Below, piece after piece: positions 23,418 through 38,468 of a stretch of 64,000 bases of DNA. Both the position numbers and the translations under genes were made by a program. How positions within the stretch are numbered: position 1 is the stretch's first letter; the number at the start of each line of letters is the position of its first letter. Below the pieces are notes generated by a model. The model searched no databases. It saw nothing but the letters and a program-made list of their open reading frames with translations, and was not told the DNA's origin. The stretch comes from Liolophura sinensis (Eukaryota; Mollusca; Polyplacophora; Chitonida; Chitonidae), in assembly GCF_032854445.1 (NCBI RefSeq), contig NC_088300.1, positions 50,256,984-50,320,983 on the forward strand. The letters run 5' to 3'.

Positions 23418-26400
23418 GGTGCCTACACCCTGAGCCTGCTATGCCTTACTATCACTGTCATGGTGAGAGTCAGAAAGACAAGGGTTCCATCATGCCCCAG
23501 CAAGTGCTGACAACTCTAGGGAATGGCCGTCAAGAACAAATGCATCATTATTTCAAACTATGTACAGAATATTATCCTGTGACAAACTGATTCACTTGTA
23601 AGGGATGCAATATTGGCAGCCCCTGCTGGCAATCTAAGTACAATTTAACCTTCTGTAGAAATGGCCAATTTAGACTTCTTCTCCTCCAGTTTTTTCGTAT
23701 AGTCGAAACACTAGAAGTCACACAGCTGCATACAGGAATATGGAGAATTGTAATTTCTTGTAAGGTTCATATTCTTGGGTATCTGTCTGAACTAAGTCCA
23801 CATTCGCTCTCCTCTCTGCAGAATGGTCTGAATTTCTGCTTAAGGACAACTCACTTGGACACGACAGCCCCTTTCTCACTTCTGGGAGAACACTCCTCTT
23901 CCACGACCAATGTTGAATAGTTTCTCACTCGTTCACCAATGCAGCCCACCTTCACCGTCCAGACTCGTTACGGCCAGCAGCTCTCATAGAGAGCCCTCCC
24001 ACTCACAGCCCTTCATTGACTGCCATCCTGTCAATAGAAAAAACAGCTGCAGATCAATTCTCTGTCACAAGGCAAGTGCATGTAAGAACAATCAACTTAT
24101 ATGTAGAAGAGTTTCAGTGTGCATGTTCACAGCCCTATGTGTATATGCACCTGTATATGCTGTAGGTACATGCATGAACAAATATTGTTCGAGGCAAATA
24201 CATGCCTGTTGACGTATGCACTCAAACACCCCACCTCAAACACATTTGATATAGGCACCGAAGAATTGCTCTACAACACTCAATAAATAGTTGGCAATCA
24301 TTTGGAAATACACCCATATATTAAACTTCACCATCATGGGGTACATACACATGTATGAATTGTATGAGTACATACATATGTATCATGTAAAGCAGATGCA
24401 AGGCTATGCACACTTATGGTCTAAACAGCCATACTGCTGAATATGGTAACATCTGAAGACTTCATAATGATGCTCAAACAATTCACACACACATACACAA
24501 ACAGGTAAATATGCAGTAAAGACATTCACTGAGTTCTGGAAACATTCCTACATGCAGGTACAGAGGGATATACGATACAAGTATGTCCACATGCATATAA
24601 ATTAACTCAATGCCTTTACCGGCAGCCACTGCAATATTTATATTTATGGTAAGCATTTCCTTGGTACAACTCTTTGGCAAATAATATGCATTTACCTGAT
24701 GCATGCAAATAACATAAATCCATGCCCTTTCTTTGAAAGTGCTCACTCAGAATAATGATGTATGCACCAGTGCACCTGTCCAGGTGAATAGCCCTGAACC
24801 GATTACAGCTATGTGCTGGAAATCAATAAACCTCACATTCCTTCCATGGTATTAAACACTTCATAGATCCTCAGCCAACATTATCAACATGGCAAATGAA
24901 ACCGTGCACATGCTATATCAGGCGATGTACACCTGCTAGGTATCAGGGCAAAAAAGGACATCCTATTCTGATTTCGCAGGTATATAATGTGTTGTAAATT
25001 TTGATAATACTAATAAAGGACAGCTTATAGAAATTATTACAACAGGCTCATAATTGTGTAAAACTGACACAAGAGGGATTACATGCTGTTAACATGCACG
25101 AAGTAGCCATCAGACAATATTTTTTTAAATTTATACTGTAGGCTTAATTCTCCTTTATATCTAGCCACAAAGTACATGTATGTCACATCATGTACAGTTT
25201 AATCAACTTCAGCCATTACCACAGCCAGAAGTGCATAATTACATGGTCATTTGAAAAATAAATGTTTAAATAAAACTGACCACACTCAACACAGCAAGAA
25301 CTTAATGTTAAAACAAGGTATAAAACACATTAAAACACAGTTCAATGAATATGTACTGTGCAGAACACAATCCAAATAACTTGAAAAACAAAAAATGAAA
25401 AAAAATAAAATCATCTGAATGCATATACAATGTAGGTTGAGTAGCAAGTATTCAGACACATGTAGCTAACGTTCATGTATTTCCCATGATCCCAAGTTCA
25501 AAAAATGTTAACTATCTCACTGTCGCACAGTTGGTACATAACAACGTACATAATTTACTCTGAGTGTATACATCATGCAATTTACCTGGGCCACGTGCCA
25601 AATGCCACCTAATACACCACTTACGGCATGAATTAACTATATGGGCCCTGTGCCTTGCTGTAAATCTGATAGCCTGACACCTTAATACATGTTACGCCAG
25701 CTCATTGCTGGGTGGGTCTCTGCAGTTACCTGATCATGTAGAACGGATAAACATGAAAGTTTACCTGCAGTACTCTATACATCTCTGAAACTGAACTGGT
25801 GAAGTACATGTCACAGTCACACTGTAGATATCAATTTAACGGAGTTTATTAAAGCTCACACTACAATCATTAGCGAACCCTAAAATATACTCTATCATCT
25901 CGATACAAGCAAGTAAAGATATATAAATCACATATACAAGTACAATTATTGCACATGTACTTGTAAACCATTAACCTTATAATATTATAAAATTACGTTC
26001 CCATTAGTGTTGGGATTATGAAAATTTATTTTAGAAACACGTAGGATTAATAGTTTCAGTAATAGTCATACTGAACAGATTTCAAAATAAATTAAAGCTG
26101 TCATTCTACATTGTTGCCGGGGTACACACTACTAGTCTTGATACCCCTTATGGTAACTTGAAAAAAGAGCAACAAAAATTGGCAGGAATTAACTGAATTT
26201 CAACCACAGGCAACTAGTTACGATGTCCATTAGGTCTTGAGTGAAGACCTGTGAAAAGAAAATAAATATTGCTTTCAAATACACCTAGCAGTGCTGGGCT
26301 ACAGTTATAGCTGTTGAGGACAGCAATTCTTGGGATAGTCTCTTCACACACTGCATATATTGTATTGAAATGGAAAGGAATGTACTGGGTTCAAATCCTA

Positions 26401-27062
26401 TACTGCCAGGCATTATTTACAATGGGCCTAGTACTGAAGACTAGTATAAGAGATTATACCGCTTTGATCTGCAAAAGACAGAAAAAGGAAAGACTGAAAC
26501 AATACTTTGTTGCAAAATTGATGCCCTTTCCCACTGTAAACTGCAGTGACATACAGTCTTGCATAAAGCTGGAATGTTAAATTTTGGAGCAAATCAAACA
26601 ATTTCTTTTTGGCAATTCCATATAAACCACAACTCAAATTGGAAAAATTCTTTAAAATTCACAACCTTAATGTCAAGGTATTCTCAGAAATGTTTCTGTT
26701 TGATACAGTTTTTAAAGTTGACTTTCATGTACTTCAGCTAATTTCATCCGCGAGCTACAGCCTAATTTGCATACCAAACTCAATGATTTTTGGAATCTTT
26801 GTAGGGCTGCCAACTTTTATAAACTTTGAACGAAAATTTAATGCTGACAGCTTCAGCCGTTCTGAAGAATAGGATTTTTTAAGCTTATCAATAAAATTCA
26901 AATGGCCGCTTAATCACGTGACTGGCCAAACAGTACAAACTGTCAAAAGTTCTTTAATATGTTTGTTATTAAAACTCATATGTAGAAGTCTGAATTTCTA
27001 TATTTACCAGTTTTCGAGATAGTGCAATTTTACAACCTTAATAAGAGTAATGATAATAATCC

Positions 27063-27462
27063 GAAACGATTTTAAGATGTGTCCAACTAGGATAGTATGG
27101 ACCCCTAATAATCCAAACGACTTTAAGATGTGTCCAACTAGGATAGTATGGACCCCTAATAATCCAAACGACTTTAAGATGTGTCCAACTAGGATAGTAT
27201 GGACCCCTAATAATCCAAACGACTTTAAGATGTGTCCAACTAGGATAGTATGGACCCCTAATAATCCAAACGACTTTAAGATGTGTCCAACTAGGATAGT
27301 ATGGACCCCTAATAATCCGAACGACTTTAAGATGTGTCCAACTAGGATAGTATGGACCCCTAATAATCCGAACGACTTTAAGATGTGTCCAACTAGGATA
27401 GTATGGACCCCTAATAATCCGAACGATTTCAAGAGGTATACCACTCAGATGGCATGGACCGC
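27063..27462. repeat. 51-bp minisatellite, about 7.8 copies
   Basis: Almost identical units: gactttaagatgtgtccaac then taggatagtatggacccct-aataatccaaac. A 51-bp unit keeps several frames open on both strands, giving repetitive artefact peptides (NDFKMCPTRIVWTPNNP). The last copy is diverged (27420-27462). Confidence 0.95.
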
Positions 27463-29036
27463 TAATAAACCCCAACTGCAATCAAAAGCATCATATTATA
27501 TTTGATCGATGTAAATCTCTTAAACCTGCTGATAAAAGCTGGCAGCTACATGCAAGTTTCAAATGTCAGCAAGTACATGTCCTGTGTACACTCAAACATT
27601 GTGTAGATGTATAGATGTTATGTTAAATGTCCGCTCATGGGTTAGTCAAATCAACCTATTTCTGTTTATAAACATTAGCCTATTTAAAATATACATGTGT
27701 CAGGCTGACAAGATCGCAGGGTTTTGAGTCACTTTGATCATTTTCATGTACAAGAAGCAATTTGGAGATAGATAATCGTTTGGAGATATCGAGTTAAATG
27801 CATTTTCACCACAAACAACATTAACAATGTAATTAAACAAGAAAGGAAAACCCATTCAACTCCACCTACCAATGAATTTCTAAACGGATAGATGCAAAAT
27901 TCTTAACTGAGTGTAATATTTAACCATGGCAAGCATGAAAGATTATAAGCAATTCATTCAATATGAAATAAACACCAAACACACTTTATACAGCCTTGTA
28001 TCAGCTACAGCTGCAGAGAACCGTTTGGACAATAACTTCAGTTTCTCCCAACTGATCCAAGACATTACCTGTGCACAGAAAATAATATACATCTGTAATG
28101 ACACACTTAACAAATACTATTATCTTCTTGTACAAAACAACCAGCTTTTTACCCCATTATCAAGGACATTGTGCCGAATCCCCATAACTAAAGAAATGTA
28201 CCATACTTTCTCAACCTTTTCTCTCTTTCCTTTTTTTTTTTTTTTTTTGGCCTTAAGAGGCAAATTTAGATACCACCACTTCAATGAAATGCTTTTGTTT
28301 TTTGTTACAAGATCAATTGTCCAACTGATGTACTTTAGTAATTACAGATACTATATGTTGCATGTACATGTATTAACACATAGCATAATGTTATCTCAAT
28401 CGTCTGGATGAAAAACATATTACACAATGTGACAATAACAGAAACATATCAGAAAGGTGTCAGAATGTCAAAACAAGATGGGAGGTCTATTTCTTCAAAC
28501 TTGAAGATTACAAAACTATAACCACTTATCTTTATACATGTAAATCCAAACTCATTAAATATTAATTTAAAAGCTGGCAGAATGCAAAGACGGAGTAGGA
28601 CAACCTGGGCCTCTCATTTCGCGTTAATAAATAACAAAGCTTCTAACATTAAAGGCACAATAGGTTAATTATAGTAAATGTATTCTCTCCCACCTACGCT
28701 AAAGTGATACAGAAATTTGCAACAAAATAATACCTGCATCCATTAACACACATGAAAGGAAAATGCTAGGACTGATACACTTACAGGTTATATAGGCTCG
28801 GAGATGTACATGTAGCTATATGTGTAGATACTTTAACATACTTGAACTGTATACATGTCATAATGACAAAAAAATACTTCCAACATTTACGTTTAATTAA
28901 GAAAGATGCTACAATTCAAAGCTCTTCATCAACATGAACATGTATACAGCTCCAAGCTTATCATACAAATATGAGACAAAGTACACTGTATTGTCATAAT
29001 ACATACTACTATCTGGGAAGAGCTTAAGGAGAACAG

Positions 29037-29042
<6 letters not shown>

Positions 29043-29094
<52 letters not shown>
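29043..29094. repeat. (TA)n microsatellite
   Basis: About 24 uninterrupted TA units. Confidence 0.95.
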
Positions 29095-29098
<4 letters not shown>

Positions 29099-30889
29099 TA
29101 ACACTTCTTCAAACCATTATAGGATATACAGAACTTACTTCTGGTCTGATATCTGATTTCACATAAACGAGAGTGTGCGACTTCATGTGAAGACCTACTT
29201 ATACACAGCCCATTTCATGCTTACCAATTCACTTAATAACGAAAATCTAGTGAAAATTAAAAAAATAATAGTAATAAAGAAATAACCATACACATGTATA
29301 TATTGTCATAATACAATATATTACTCAAACATTACCTCTGAACAAAGGCAGAAGTATTTCATGATCTAATCATGTACACACTGATAATGCATCTCATTTC
29401 TATACCGTACGTACATGCGCTGAATATGTCCGATCAAATTTCATCCACAATTAATATGAATCTTAGAGCTATATTTATTTGATTCTTTAAAAGTACAAAG
29501 ATGCACAGCAAAAAAATGAGTAAGAATCGAAACACCTCCAAAAAAAGATCAAAGTTGTGAAATAATGATGACATACATGTACATTTACTGTACATAACTC
29601 CTTTTTAAAGCCTCACTTCAGACTTTTTCACTTATGATAGCAATCAGCTATTCACTGCTGGAAAAACCCTTGCAGATCGAATCTCTGTGAGGAGACGCAA
29701 CTGGGTTTACATGTTACCTGCGTGCAAATGTGGACTTGGGCATGTGTGTCACAGTGCCCACAAACTAACACATACATGTACAAGCACACACTGTAAAAGC
29801 TTCCAAATGATGGAAATCCTCGCTCTTCACACCAACTTCCCTTAAGTAATAAATGACATTCCTTTTTAACACACCTGTTAATTCCCCTGTGATCAATATC
29901 ATTGCAGGTTTATAAATCACTACACATTACCTGCTTTCGATGAAATGCCAGCCAAATCTGTTGTACTGCTCAATCAGTTATGTAATGGTTGCCTTGTAAT
30001 GGATCGAGAGGCAGCTGACTTAGCTACATTGCTGCACGTACTCTTGTGTGTGTGTGGCTGAGTCTGGGCCTAACACACCACACGTAATAAACTCACCTCG
30101 CTACTGTACACTTCAGCATGCATCACAGAAACACAGAACAGACGCACATGATCACTGTACATGTAGCTGACAATATTAGAATTTTCTGAGTCATTTGATA
30201 TATGTATGCAATATTGAAAATTGAGCATACTGTGGCACTTCTGAATACTGTGATCATAGCATGCTTATTAAGAAGATTTATCTCCGTTATCGATATATGT
30301 AATAATTACGTAAATTTGCATGTAACCTGTACATTATCCATGCATGCAGATGTTACATGTAGTCTGAAATGAACTGAATCCTTCACCTGTATAAAAGAAC
30401 ACTCAATATAATATATATTACATGTACTGATATCTAGGATGATTACATATATATTAATGATGACAATTGATCCTGTCAGGTACATGTAATAAGAAATCAC
30501 TGATATCACCTGTACACTGTCAAATGATGTTCTCAGCCAGAGACCCATTAAATTACTGGTAATGGCAAATTTTGAAGTTAGAATTACATATGCAAATTTG
30601 CAATTCTGAAAAGATTCTACATCCTTTCTACAATTATCACCTCTCCTCAACTTAGGCCACCATTAAAAATATGTGCGTTGGCGATTAACATTAATTTCTT
30701 TAAAATCCTAGCTATCTCTCTCACAACCCAGGTACACAAATGTACAAGATTAGTTAGCTTTTGCATTTCCATATCTAGAAGACAATTTATTTTGCAGTAT
30801 ATTAATGTCTCATTTATGCTGAAATTCAAATCTGCTATACATGTAAATTAATACATGTAGGCACTAGTAAGGACAGCACGTCAACCCTC

Positions 30890-31230
30890 TTTTGTACATG
30901 CACATCATTTGTACACATGTAGGTACAAATATACTGTACACATGTGTATACATGTATACACAAATATACTGTACACATGTATACACATCTATATTGTACA
31001 TATGTGTACACATGTATACACAAATATACTGTACACACGAATACACAAATATACTGTACACATGTGTATACATGTATACACATATATACCATGTGTACAT
31101 TTATACACATGTATACACATATATAGCGTACACATGTGTACACGTGTATATACATTTATACTGTACACATGTGTACACAAATATACTGTACACATGTGTA
31201 CACATGTATACACAAATATACTGTACATTC
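30890..31230. repeat. GTACACATGT-rich tandem array
   Basis: Irregular units of about 35 bp or shorter built from ctgtacacatgtgtatacat and gtatacacaaatata. Open frames through it on both strands are repeat artefacts. Confidence 0.85.
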
Positions 31231-31529
31231 CAGGTAAATATTACTGTTGTGGACAGCGTCTTCATTTACTTCTGTTCCCAAGCTATTCTGGTCTATTTTC
31301 CCACTGAAGGGTTATGGTTGTGTGAGGGCGTACATGTATGTGTCTGGAGTGAGTTAATGTACAGGAACACTCTACAGTTGACATTACATCCTTTTCATGC
31401 ACCATACTAAACATATGAAATTCATGTCTGCCCATCACAAACCTACTGAACTGATCCAAAGTGACAATAATTATAAAATCAGACCTAAAAGACTGCCATG
31501 CCAGCAGAGAGGGGAAGTTGGCTTGTACA

Positions 31530-31672
31530 TATCTATTAATTTATAGGTGTTTTAATTTTGCTCTGTGCACGAATATTTCACTTAAGCAGCATTCAGCCAG
31601 CATTATATGGTGGGAGGAAACCAGGCAGAGCCTGGAAGAACCAACAACCTTCTCAGGTATGACAAGAGATGC
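31530..31672 (-). mobile_element. Diverged SINE fragment
   Basis: ttataggtgttttaattttg, cgaatatttcacttaagcag, ccagcattatatggtgggag and gaaaccaggcagagcctgg retain the SINE core in minus orientation. Confidence 0.7.
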
Positions 31673-33344
31673 CTATATATATATATATATATATACATGT
31701 ATATATGAACTCAGTGTGAAGATTTGTATGTGTGTGAGGCTGGCACATGCTGCTGACATCAAAAAGAGACTTTCATATATGCACACAAGGAAGTTTTATA
31801 CTCACTGATGTGAGTTTAAACAATATTCAATTTCAAACAACTGGAAACCTCTGTATGTACCAGACATTTACTAAGGACAAACATTTACATGTAACTGAAA
31901 TCATGAAATCAAAACACGGACATAACACACCAATTACATCCTTGTACATTTTCACCATGTAAATCATTGCGAAAGCACATTTAAAATTACTACATTATGT
32001 ATATACAGGTGTTATACCTGCACATGTGTATGCCAAAAAAAAAATAGGCTAATTCATGCTTCAATGAATGCATACAAGTAGGTCCACATTTACATATGTG
32101 TACAAGCACATGAAGGAATGAATCTCAAAACAGTTCCTTCATGCCATTTATGCAGTCAAGCCTAATTTTCACTGACCCATAACTTTACTATAATAACTTA
32201 TGCTGATCACCTCATGGTCAATTAACATACATGTACTAGCATATAGACAGTCTTTATGAAATAAATACATTTCATGGTGGGTTTATGGACTTTCACAGCC
32301 CATACAGATGATATCTTCATTACTGCTAAATGCTGCTCTTGAAAGAAGTCCACAGACTACCATAAATGAACTAAAATGTCGCCCACAAATGTGCATTTTA
32401 TAGAGGCAAATAAATGTCCCAAAATAGTATTTTACTGAAACTTACAATTTTCAAGTAAAATATTATCCCAAGTTTCAAGCAAACCTCAAAACACCTTTCT
32501 TAAATCAACAGAACTCTCAAAATCCAAAAAAATAGGCAAGCTAGTTATGGATGAAATTTATGGTCGTTAAGGGCATGTACCAATGCAGTCATTACGGACA
32601 CTGAGACCCACTTTTAATGCCTACTGCTAATGTCGGTATTTGTGATGCATCACTGAAGCCAGAAACATAAATATACTCCCCAAGACCTCAGCACAACATT
32701 TAGGCTGGCCATGATGAAAATAAGGGTGATATTTACACGCACATCTTTCAGTTTTATGTAACAAAGAAATATCAAGGCTCGAGGCCATGCAATTAACCCA
32801 AGACGAAAACATCTGCCCTTTAAGGGGAACAATGAAAACTTTTGCAGTGAACTTCGCTGATATTACATGTAACTAAATCAGTTCTTCATTGAGATTTATG
32901 CTGTCCATGCTGATGACATTGATTAAATCCTTTATCTGTCTTATAACAAGTTCATTCAAAACTCCTCTTTCAGAAAATATTTGCATATATGCGCAATTTA
33001 CAAATTAACAAGGTAATGGACATATAAATCTACAAATCATCACACAAAGTACCAACCTACATATACAAATTTCAAATATAGGGCTTAAACATGCTTTAAA
33101 TATCTATTTTTCCATGCACTTTTAGGTCTTTTCTCAAAGAAAAATAAAACTCATTAACTTCCTCTTGTAATAAAAGCCTTAAGGCCATCCTAATTTAATT
33201 TTATATATAACATGTAGTTCTCACTACATATGGACATTAAATTTTATCCTTCAGTCCTGCATACAACAACTGATAGATGTATGCTAAAAATGGGTAAGTG
33301 AGGCAGACACTCTTATTTATACATGTTTATACATATTTATACAT

Positions 33345-33400
33345 ATTTATTCATTTATATTTATTTAACTGGTGTTTCATACCCTACTCAATTTTTACCT
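33345..33400 (-). mobile_element. SINE tail fragment
   Basis: atttatatttatttaactgg then tgtttcataccctactcaat: the AAAT tail plus the last core bases. Confidence 0.45.
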
Positions 33401-36400
33401 ACATGTACATGTAAATAAATATATGTACATGAAGAGCATTTTTAGTGGAACTGATTTATGTTAGATGAGTAACCCAAATGTCATCCAGAAATGAAAATCT
33501 GTTTATGTTAATACTGGTTGGAAAACACTGTCTCTGAGATAGTGTGCCTTAATATACATGTACTGTAGACATTTATGTCATTTAAGGAACATCAGACAGG
33601 TCAAAAGCACAACAGAAACATCCCATGTCTCATTACAGAGTCATGTTAACAGAATCATTTTAATGCTCAGACAGCAACATATTTATACTTTCTCTTTATT
33701 TAGGATATATAAAAATACGTCATTTTAATTTTTAGACTGAAAAGGTATTCTCTAGGAGAAAAAGCATTTATAAATCTGTGTTAATTACACTGTACGTGTA
33801 ACTCACTCACAGTATGTATACATATGTGACCAACATTGGTTCCTTATACACAATACTATCGCATCCAGCACTGGGGCAGGGTTTTGTTTTGTTTTTGTTT
33901 TTTTTTCAAAACATCATTATAGTTCTTTGGTAACATTTTAATATAAATTAGAGAGCATGTACAATGAATTTATACGTAGCTTACCTGTAGTACAGAGTTA
34001 CATTTAGATCCTATGTGTATCTCATTGCTTGTGAGGGAATGTGGCTCAGACAACCACCGTACAAACTATACCCACAGGTACACAGACCACTTGGTAAGAC
34101 AGCAGGTGTTTGTCTTGAGACAGACTTCTCACTTCAACTCACTGCTTCTCTCTGCCAAACTTGACAAGTCTCCTGGCTGAAGGAATGAACACCTGAATGC
34201 CATGGCCCAATGAACATAGCCCTCATGAAAACCTGATCTGTGTTAATATGTACACTGAGACAGGGGGTGGGAGGCCACATAGGCCAGTGGGGGGAGGGGG
34301 AGGACTCTGGAGAGCTGCCAGGAAAGCCCACTACACTGTCTTCCCTACCACAAAAACACAGTTCAGGAAAATAATACAGTGGTATGGAAAATAGCCTATA
34401 TTGCATATAAAGAGGCCATGTTTGTAATACCATACCTTAGATCTATATATAACTTGTTCTCTGTTGTCACCAGACAACCACATGTTAGCGTACACAGCGA
34501 GCCATAATATATGATCGTTTAACGATGTCAATTGTACCTGAGTGTCATAAATGTATATAGACATTTTGGCCCTTTAACTCTGTAACCTATATACACACAT
34601 ACATGTAGATATGCATTTAAATGCAATAACAAATATTAAACTGATCAATCTACATACCTTCTGAAATTAAAACCAATGCTACATTTATTTCAGACAACAT
34701 TTTCTACATACAAATTCCAAAATCTGTTTCAGCTCCAGCTTGCAAAGCACTTACACAGTATGCCTACTTTGGTATTTACCAAAATTACATGTTTATCTAT
34801 ATCTATTATGTGAATGGCCAATGTTACCCAATGCACTTTACTCCCATGCTTCTACTTTCGAGAAGAGGTTAGTCTAGCAAATACATTACATCTATCATGT
34901 TTCTGATTTCATTTTTCATCAATATTTTTTTTTCAATCAGAATGGCAATCAAACCTGTAATGATCAGTTAGGTTTAATCGTGAGATTCTTGTAACTTACA
35001 TCTACTTTAATACTGAATTAAATATAAACTGGATCATCAGCAGACTGTTGATTTATATCAGCAAATTGTATCTAGAACTGAATCTGGCATCTTCCAACCA
35101 AGCTGGCAGACTGGGTTATACAGACATCAAGAATACATGTAACTATAGAATGGCCTGCAGTTGCATGGCGTCCAAACAGTCTTCATGAAAGTTTTTCAGC
35201 TTCTGCCTCAGTGCAGAACAGTTTGCATCATGACAAGAATGTAACAGTCAATCAGCAACAGAGCAATGCCAGTATATTAAGACAAAGCCTGTTTTGGGTT
35301 AAGGTGCGAGTAACTGTAAAGCTACCTGTACCCTTTAAGTCTAGGTTAAATGAACGGGCTTTAAGTTCTATTTCTGAAATAGGATGATGACATTAAACAC
35401 TTGAAGTGAGAAATGTACTAATTTTCATGCAAATTACAATTTTACTAGATCTCGTATTTTTCAATTACAGGCCATTCATATAACATACCTTTAGTTTTTT
35501 TGGACTAAAATCTCAAAAAATGTACAAACATAGACACAAAAAAGCAAATTCAAAATTACAGTGCTAAGATACACTAGATTAGAATAAATCAAACTGTCAA
35601 AATTCAGAACTTGTTGGCAGTATTACTCTATAAGCGTGTACAATTTTACAAGGATCTGTCCATTGATTCTTGAGAAAAAGATGTTCAATGGTAAAAAGCA
35701 CTATCAAAATATAAAAAAAAATGTTAACTGTCCATGTAAAAATATTAGGCTTCCAGCTTTCAGCTTGGAAGCCTAATTAAATTCAAGAAGGAAAATCTGC
35801 CATACACAAACTGGCCATGGGAAGAACTTGAGGGGTATCAAACATTGGACAGAAACCAGGATTACATACAAACAGATGTTTATTTATTTACCTATTTAGC
35901 AGATTTATATGTATGCTAAACTCCAGAACTTCTAACCTTTTCAATGGCAGTCAATTTTATGGTTGGAGTTGTTGGGTCTACTCCAAGTTTTATTTATACC
36001 CAATTGTCATTCAACATAAGCATGAAAAAGTTTTTATGATAATGGCAAGATGCATGGTAAGTGTCTTAAATCGGTTGAGTAGTTTGGAAGGAGTTGCATG
36101 AACAAAATCGTGTCTCCAGACAAAGACAGACAGACAGGGTGGTTCCAGTATACCAAACCACCACCCCCTCCTTCCGTTTGTTGCAAGGGATATAATGTAT
36201 GTATAATGGGTGCATGTACATGTATGCATGTAAATGTACCTCAAGGGTTATTTTTAAGCTATCTCTAGTTAAGATTGAAGAGGTCACCTACATGTGCATA
36301 ATATTAAGCAGAAAAGACATATGCTCCACATGTCTACATCTGCTGATTCAACTAGATTAAAACTACATGTGCACTACTATTTCAAGTACCGATGGTATCG

Positions 36401-37639
36401 TATATATATATATAAGTTAATTCTCACCTCACATAGCCCACCAGCTTGCAAAGGACATGTACACAGCGACTGTCCAAGATAATAAAAAAAGACAAACTGT
36501 GTATACTGTATAATAAATTCACAATGAATACCAGCCCGTTCACAGTTTTATTTGAGAATTTAACAAGACAGGTTTAGTGGTAAAAACAGCCGCATGAGTA
36601 ATACCCTGTCTGAAGACTTGGCCTGCATGAAGAGCTTGTGGCCGATTTGGTGACTCATGAGGACAGCCTGCAAGCCTGCTGGAGACTCCTGAAACTAGAG
36701 ATGCTACTGCACACGCTGTCCTGCTAGCAATTACAGCACAACGTAACCACGTGTACACATGTTATATGCTTCTGCACAAGAACAAAAAGAAACATACTTA
36801 CTGTATTTAACATAAAATGGAAAATCATGTCAAAACTTTAATTCATATGTATGAATTAAAAGAAAAAAACATCACTGGCTGCAAACAACACTTTGTTCAA
36901 GAAAAGGACTGGAAAATAATCACATGGATCTGCACACTCAGCTAAAGCTTTCAGTCCACTGTAAAATGGGTTTTTCTGTGCAGTACTAACTTTCCTAGCT
37001 GTTACTGGTAAATACTGGTATACATATATATGTTACTGGTACTTTAACATTCAATATTTCAAGCATTTTCGTACATTCTGATTTCAATCAGATTTTTCAA
37101 CGCAGCTTTCATAATAAAATGCCGGACCCGCATCAATTTTTCCCGTGTAACAATAGACTTTAAAACCGTGGGTTTGAATCTGTCATTTTGTCCAATTTTG
37201 AATCAAATGTTCATGCTTCATGGGTAGTAATTCAGCCTTATCGTAATGGGGCATCTAAAGCCATTGACACTGTCATCTTGTTTTTCATTTGTTTGGTTTG
37301 TTTTTTGGCTTCTTGACATAAACCTGCATCACCAGTGTTGATCCTGTGTTAACAAATGTAGTTCATGAGGAAATCAATGTTCAAAAATAAGAAAATGTGC
37401 TGACATGTAGTGTATTGACTTATAGCCACTCTTGACCTGAATGCTTTGGATGAAATAGGCAACTTGCATTTCTTCTTCTAATTACTACCTTCCTTTTTAC
37501 AAGGAACAGGTGTGGTTTCATGGCTAATTATGAGAATTTACACTGAACTTTTTCTATGAGCTTAATGTCATTGCTTCTCATAGTGCTGATTGTAACTGAT
37601 TAACTAACTGGTCTTTTGAGACAAGCTTGCAAACTTTTC

Positions 37640-37810
37640 ACATATATGATGGTGGTCAGGTTTATGGGTGGAGGAAACCTAAATACCCAAGAAAACCACC
37701 CACCTTTGGCAGGTACATGTACATGATAAACCTTTTGAGTTCATGGCACATATAGCCAAAACAATTCGTAACCTCACTGGTCATGACAGTCACAGCAAGC
37801 CAGCACTTTG
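37640..37810 (-). mobile_element. Very old SINE-like fragment
   Basis: atgatggtggtcaggtttatgggtggaggaaacc and aagaaaaccacccacctttggcagg follow the SINE core order but are strongly diverged. Confidence 0.35.
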
Positions 37811-38201
37811 ACCACTTAAATCAGCTAATTCCACCCTACCCCACCCCCATCCCACACACACCAAAGTTGAAACCCTATTCTTTATTTACACTCTTTTAGT
37901 TGACTCCCCTCAGTCACCTGCCTTTAAATATCCAGAGGTACAACTACTATACATGTTCCATGACTACAAACCAAAATGAAAGTTAGTTCTTCTCCAGGTT
38001 CACCCACCCATGTAAACATGTGCATAACAGAACATGAAACAGTTCAGAAAAACCTAACTGTGGGTGGTCTGTTCGACAGATATTGAACTTGTTCCTCTAA
38101 CCAGTCAAAAACATACATTTACTCCTGTCAGGCAAAAAACATTCAAGGATACATGAAAAGAAACAATGATTATGATTTTGATGGAAATGGTAATAGTTAT
38201 A

Positions 38202-38220
38202 ACCCCCCCCCCCCCAAAAA
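38202..38220. repeat. Poly-C tract
   Basis: About 13 C followed by A run; a possible G-quadruplex-forming site on the minus strand. Confidence 0.7.
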
Positions 38221-38384
38221 AAATAATAATGTTTTAAATTTTTCATTTTTTAGGCATATTTTATACCTCGGAAATACCCCTTGCTTATTTACCATTAATT
38301 GTTGGAAATTTTCTTGCCTCACTGGAACAAGTCCCAAGATGAATTTCATCCATAAGTCACAATGCCCAAGACAGTTAAAGGATG

Positions 38385-38468
38385 CTGACCCCGGACAAAC
38401 TGGCAGAGAGAGAGGAAACCCACGACCATCCACAGGTTGCTGCCAGACCTTCTCATGTACTGGCAGAG
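38385..38468 (-). mobile_element. SINE core fragment
   Basis: gaggaaacccacgaccatccacaggttgctgccagaccttctcatgtac is the central SINE segment; both ends are missing. Confidence 0.65.

Noticed and set aside
23910-24212. 100-codon plus-strand frame near the FAM53 start
   Set aside because: Antisense to the presumed FAM53 upstream region and without recognisable motifs.
27004-27505. Three overlapping frames of about 150 codons
   Set aside because: All are readings of the 51-bp minisatellite on the two strands.
27926-28411. 161-codon plus-strand frame
   Set aside because: AT-rich composition with a poly-Phe run from a T tract, no known motif, opposite to the gene strand; likely chance.
30835-31410. 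Cys/Tyr/His-rich frames on both strands
   Set aside because: Low-complexity translation of the GTACACATGT array; no gene structure.
34134-34433. Pro/Ser-rich 99-codon minus frame, considered as an alternative FAM53 first exon
   Set aside because: No family similarity and no convincing splice sites; the open frame arises from a local G-rich stretch.
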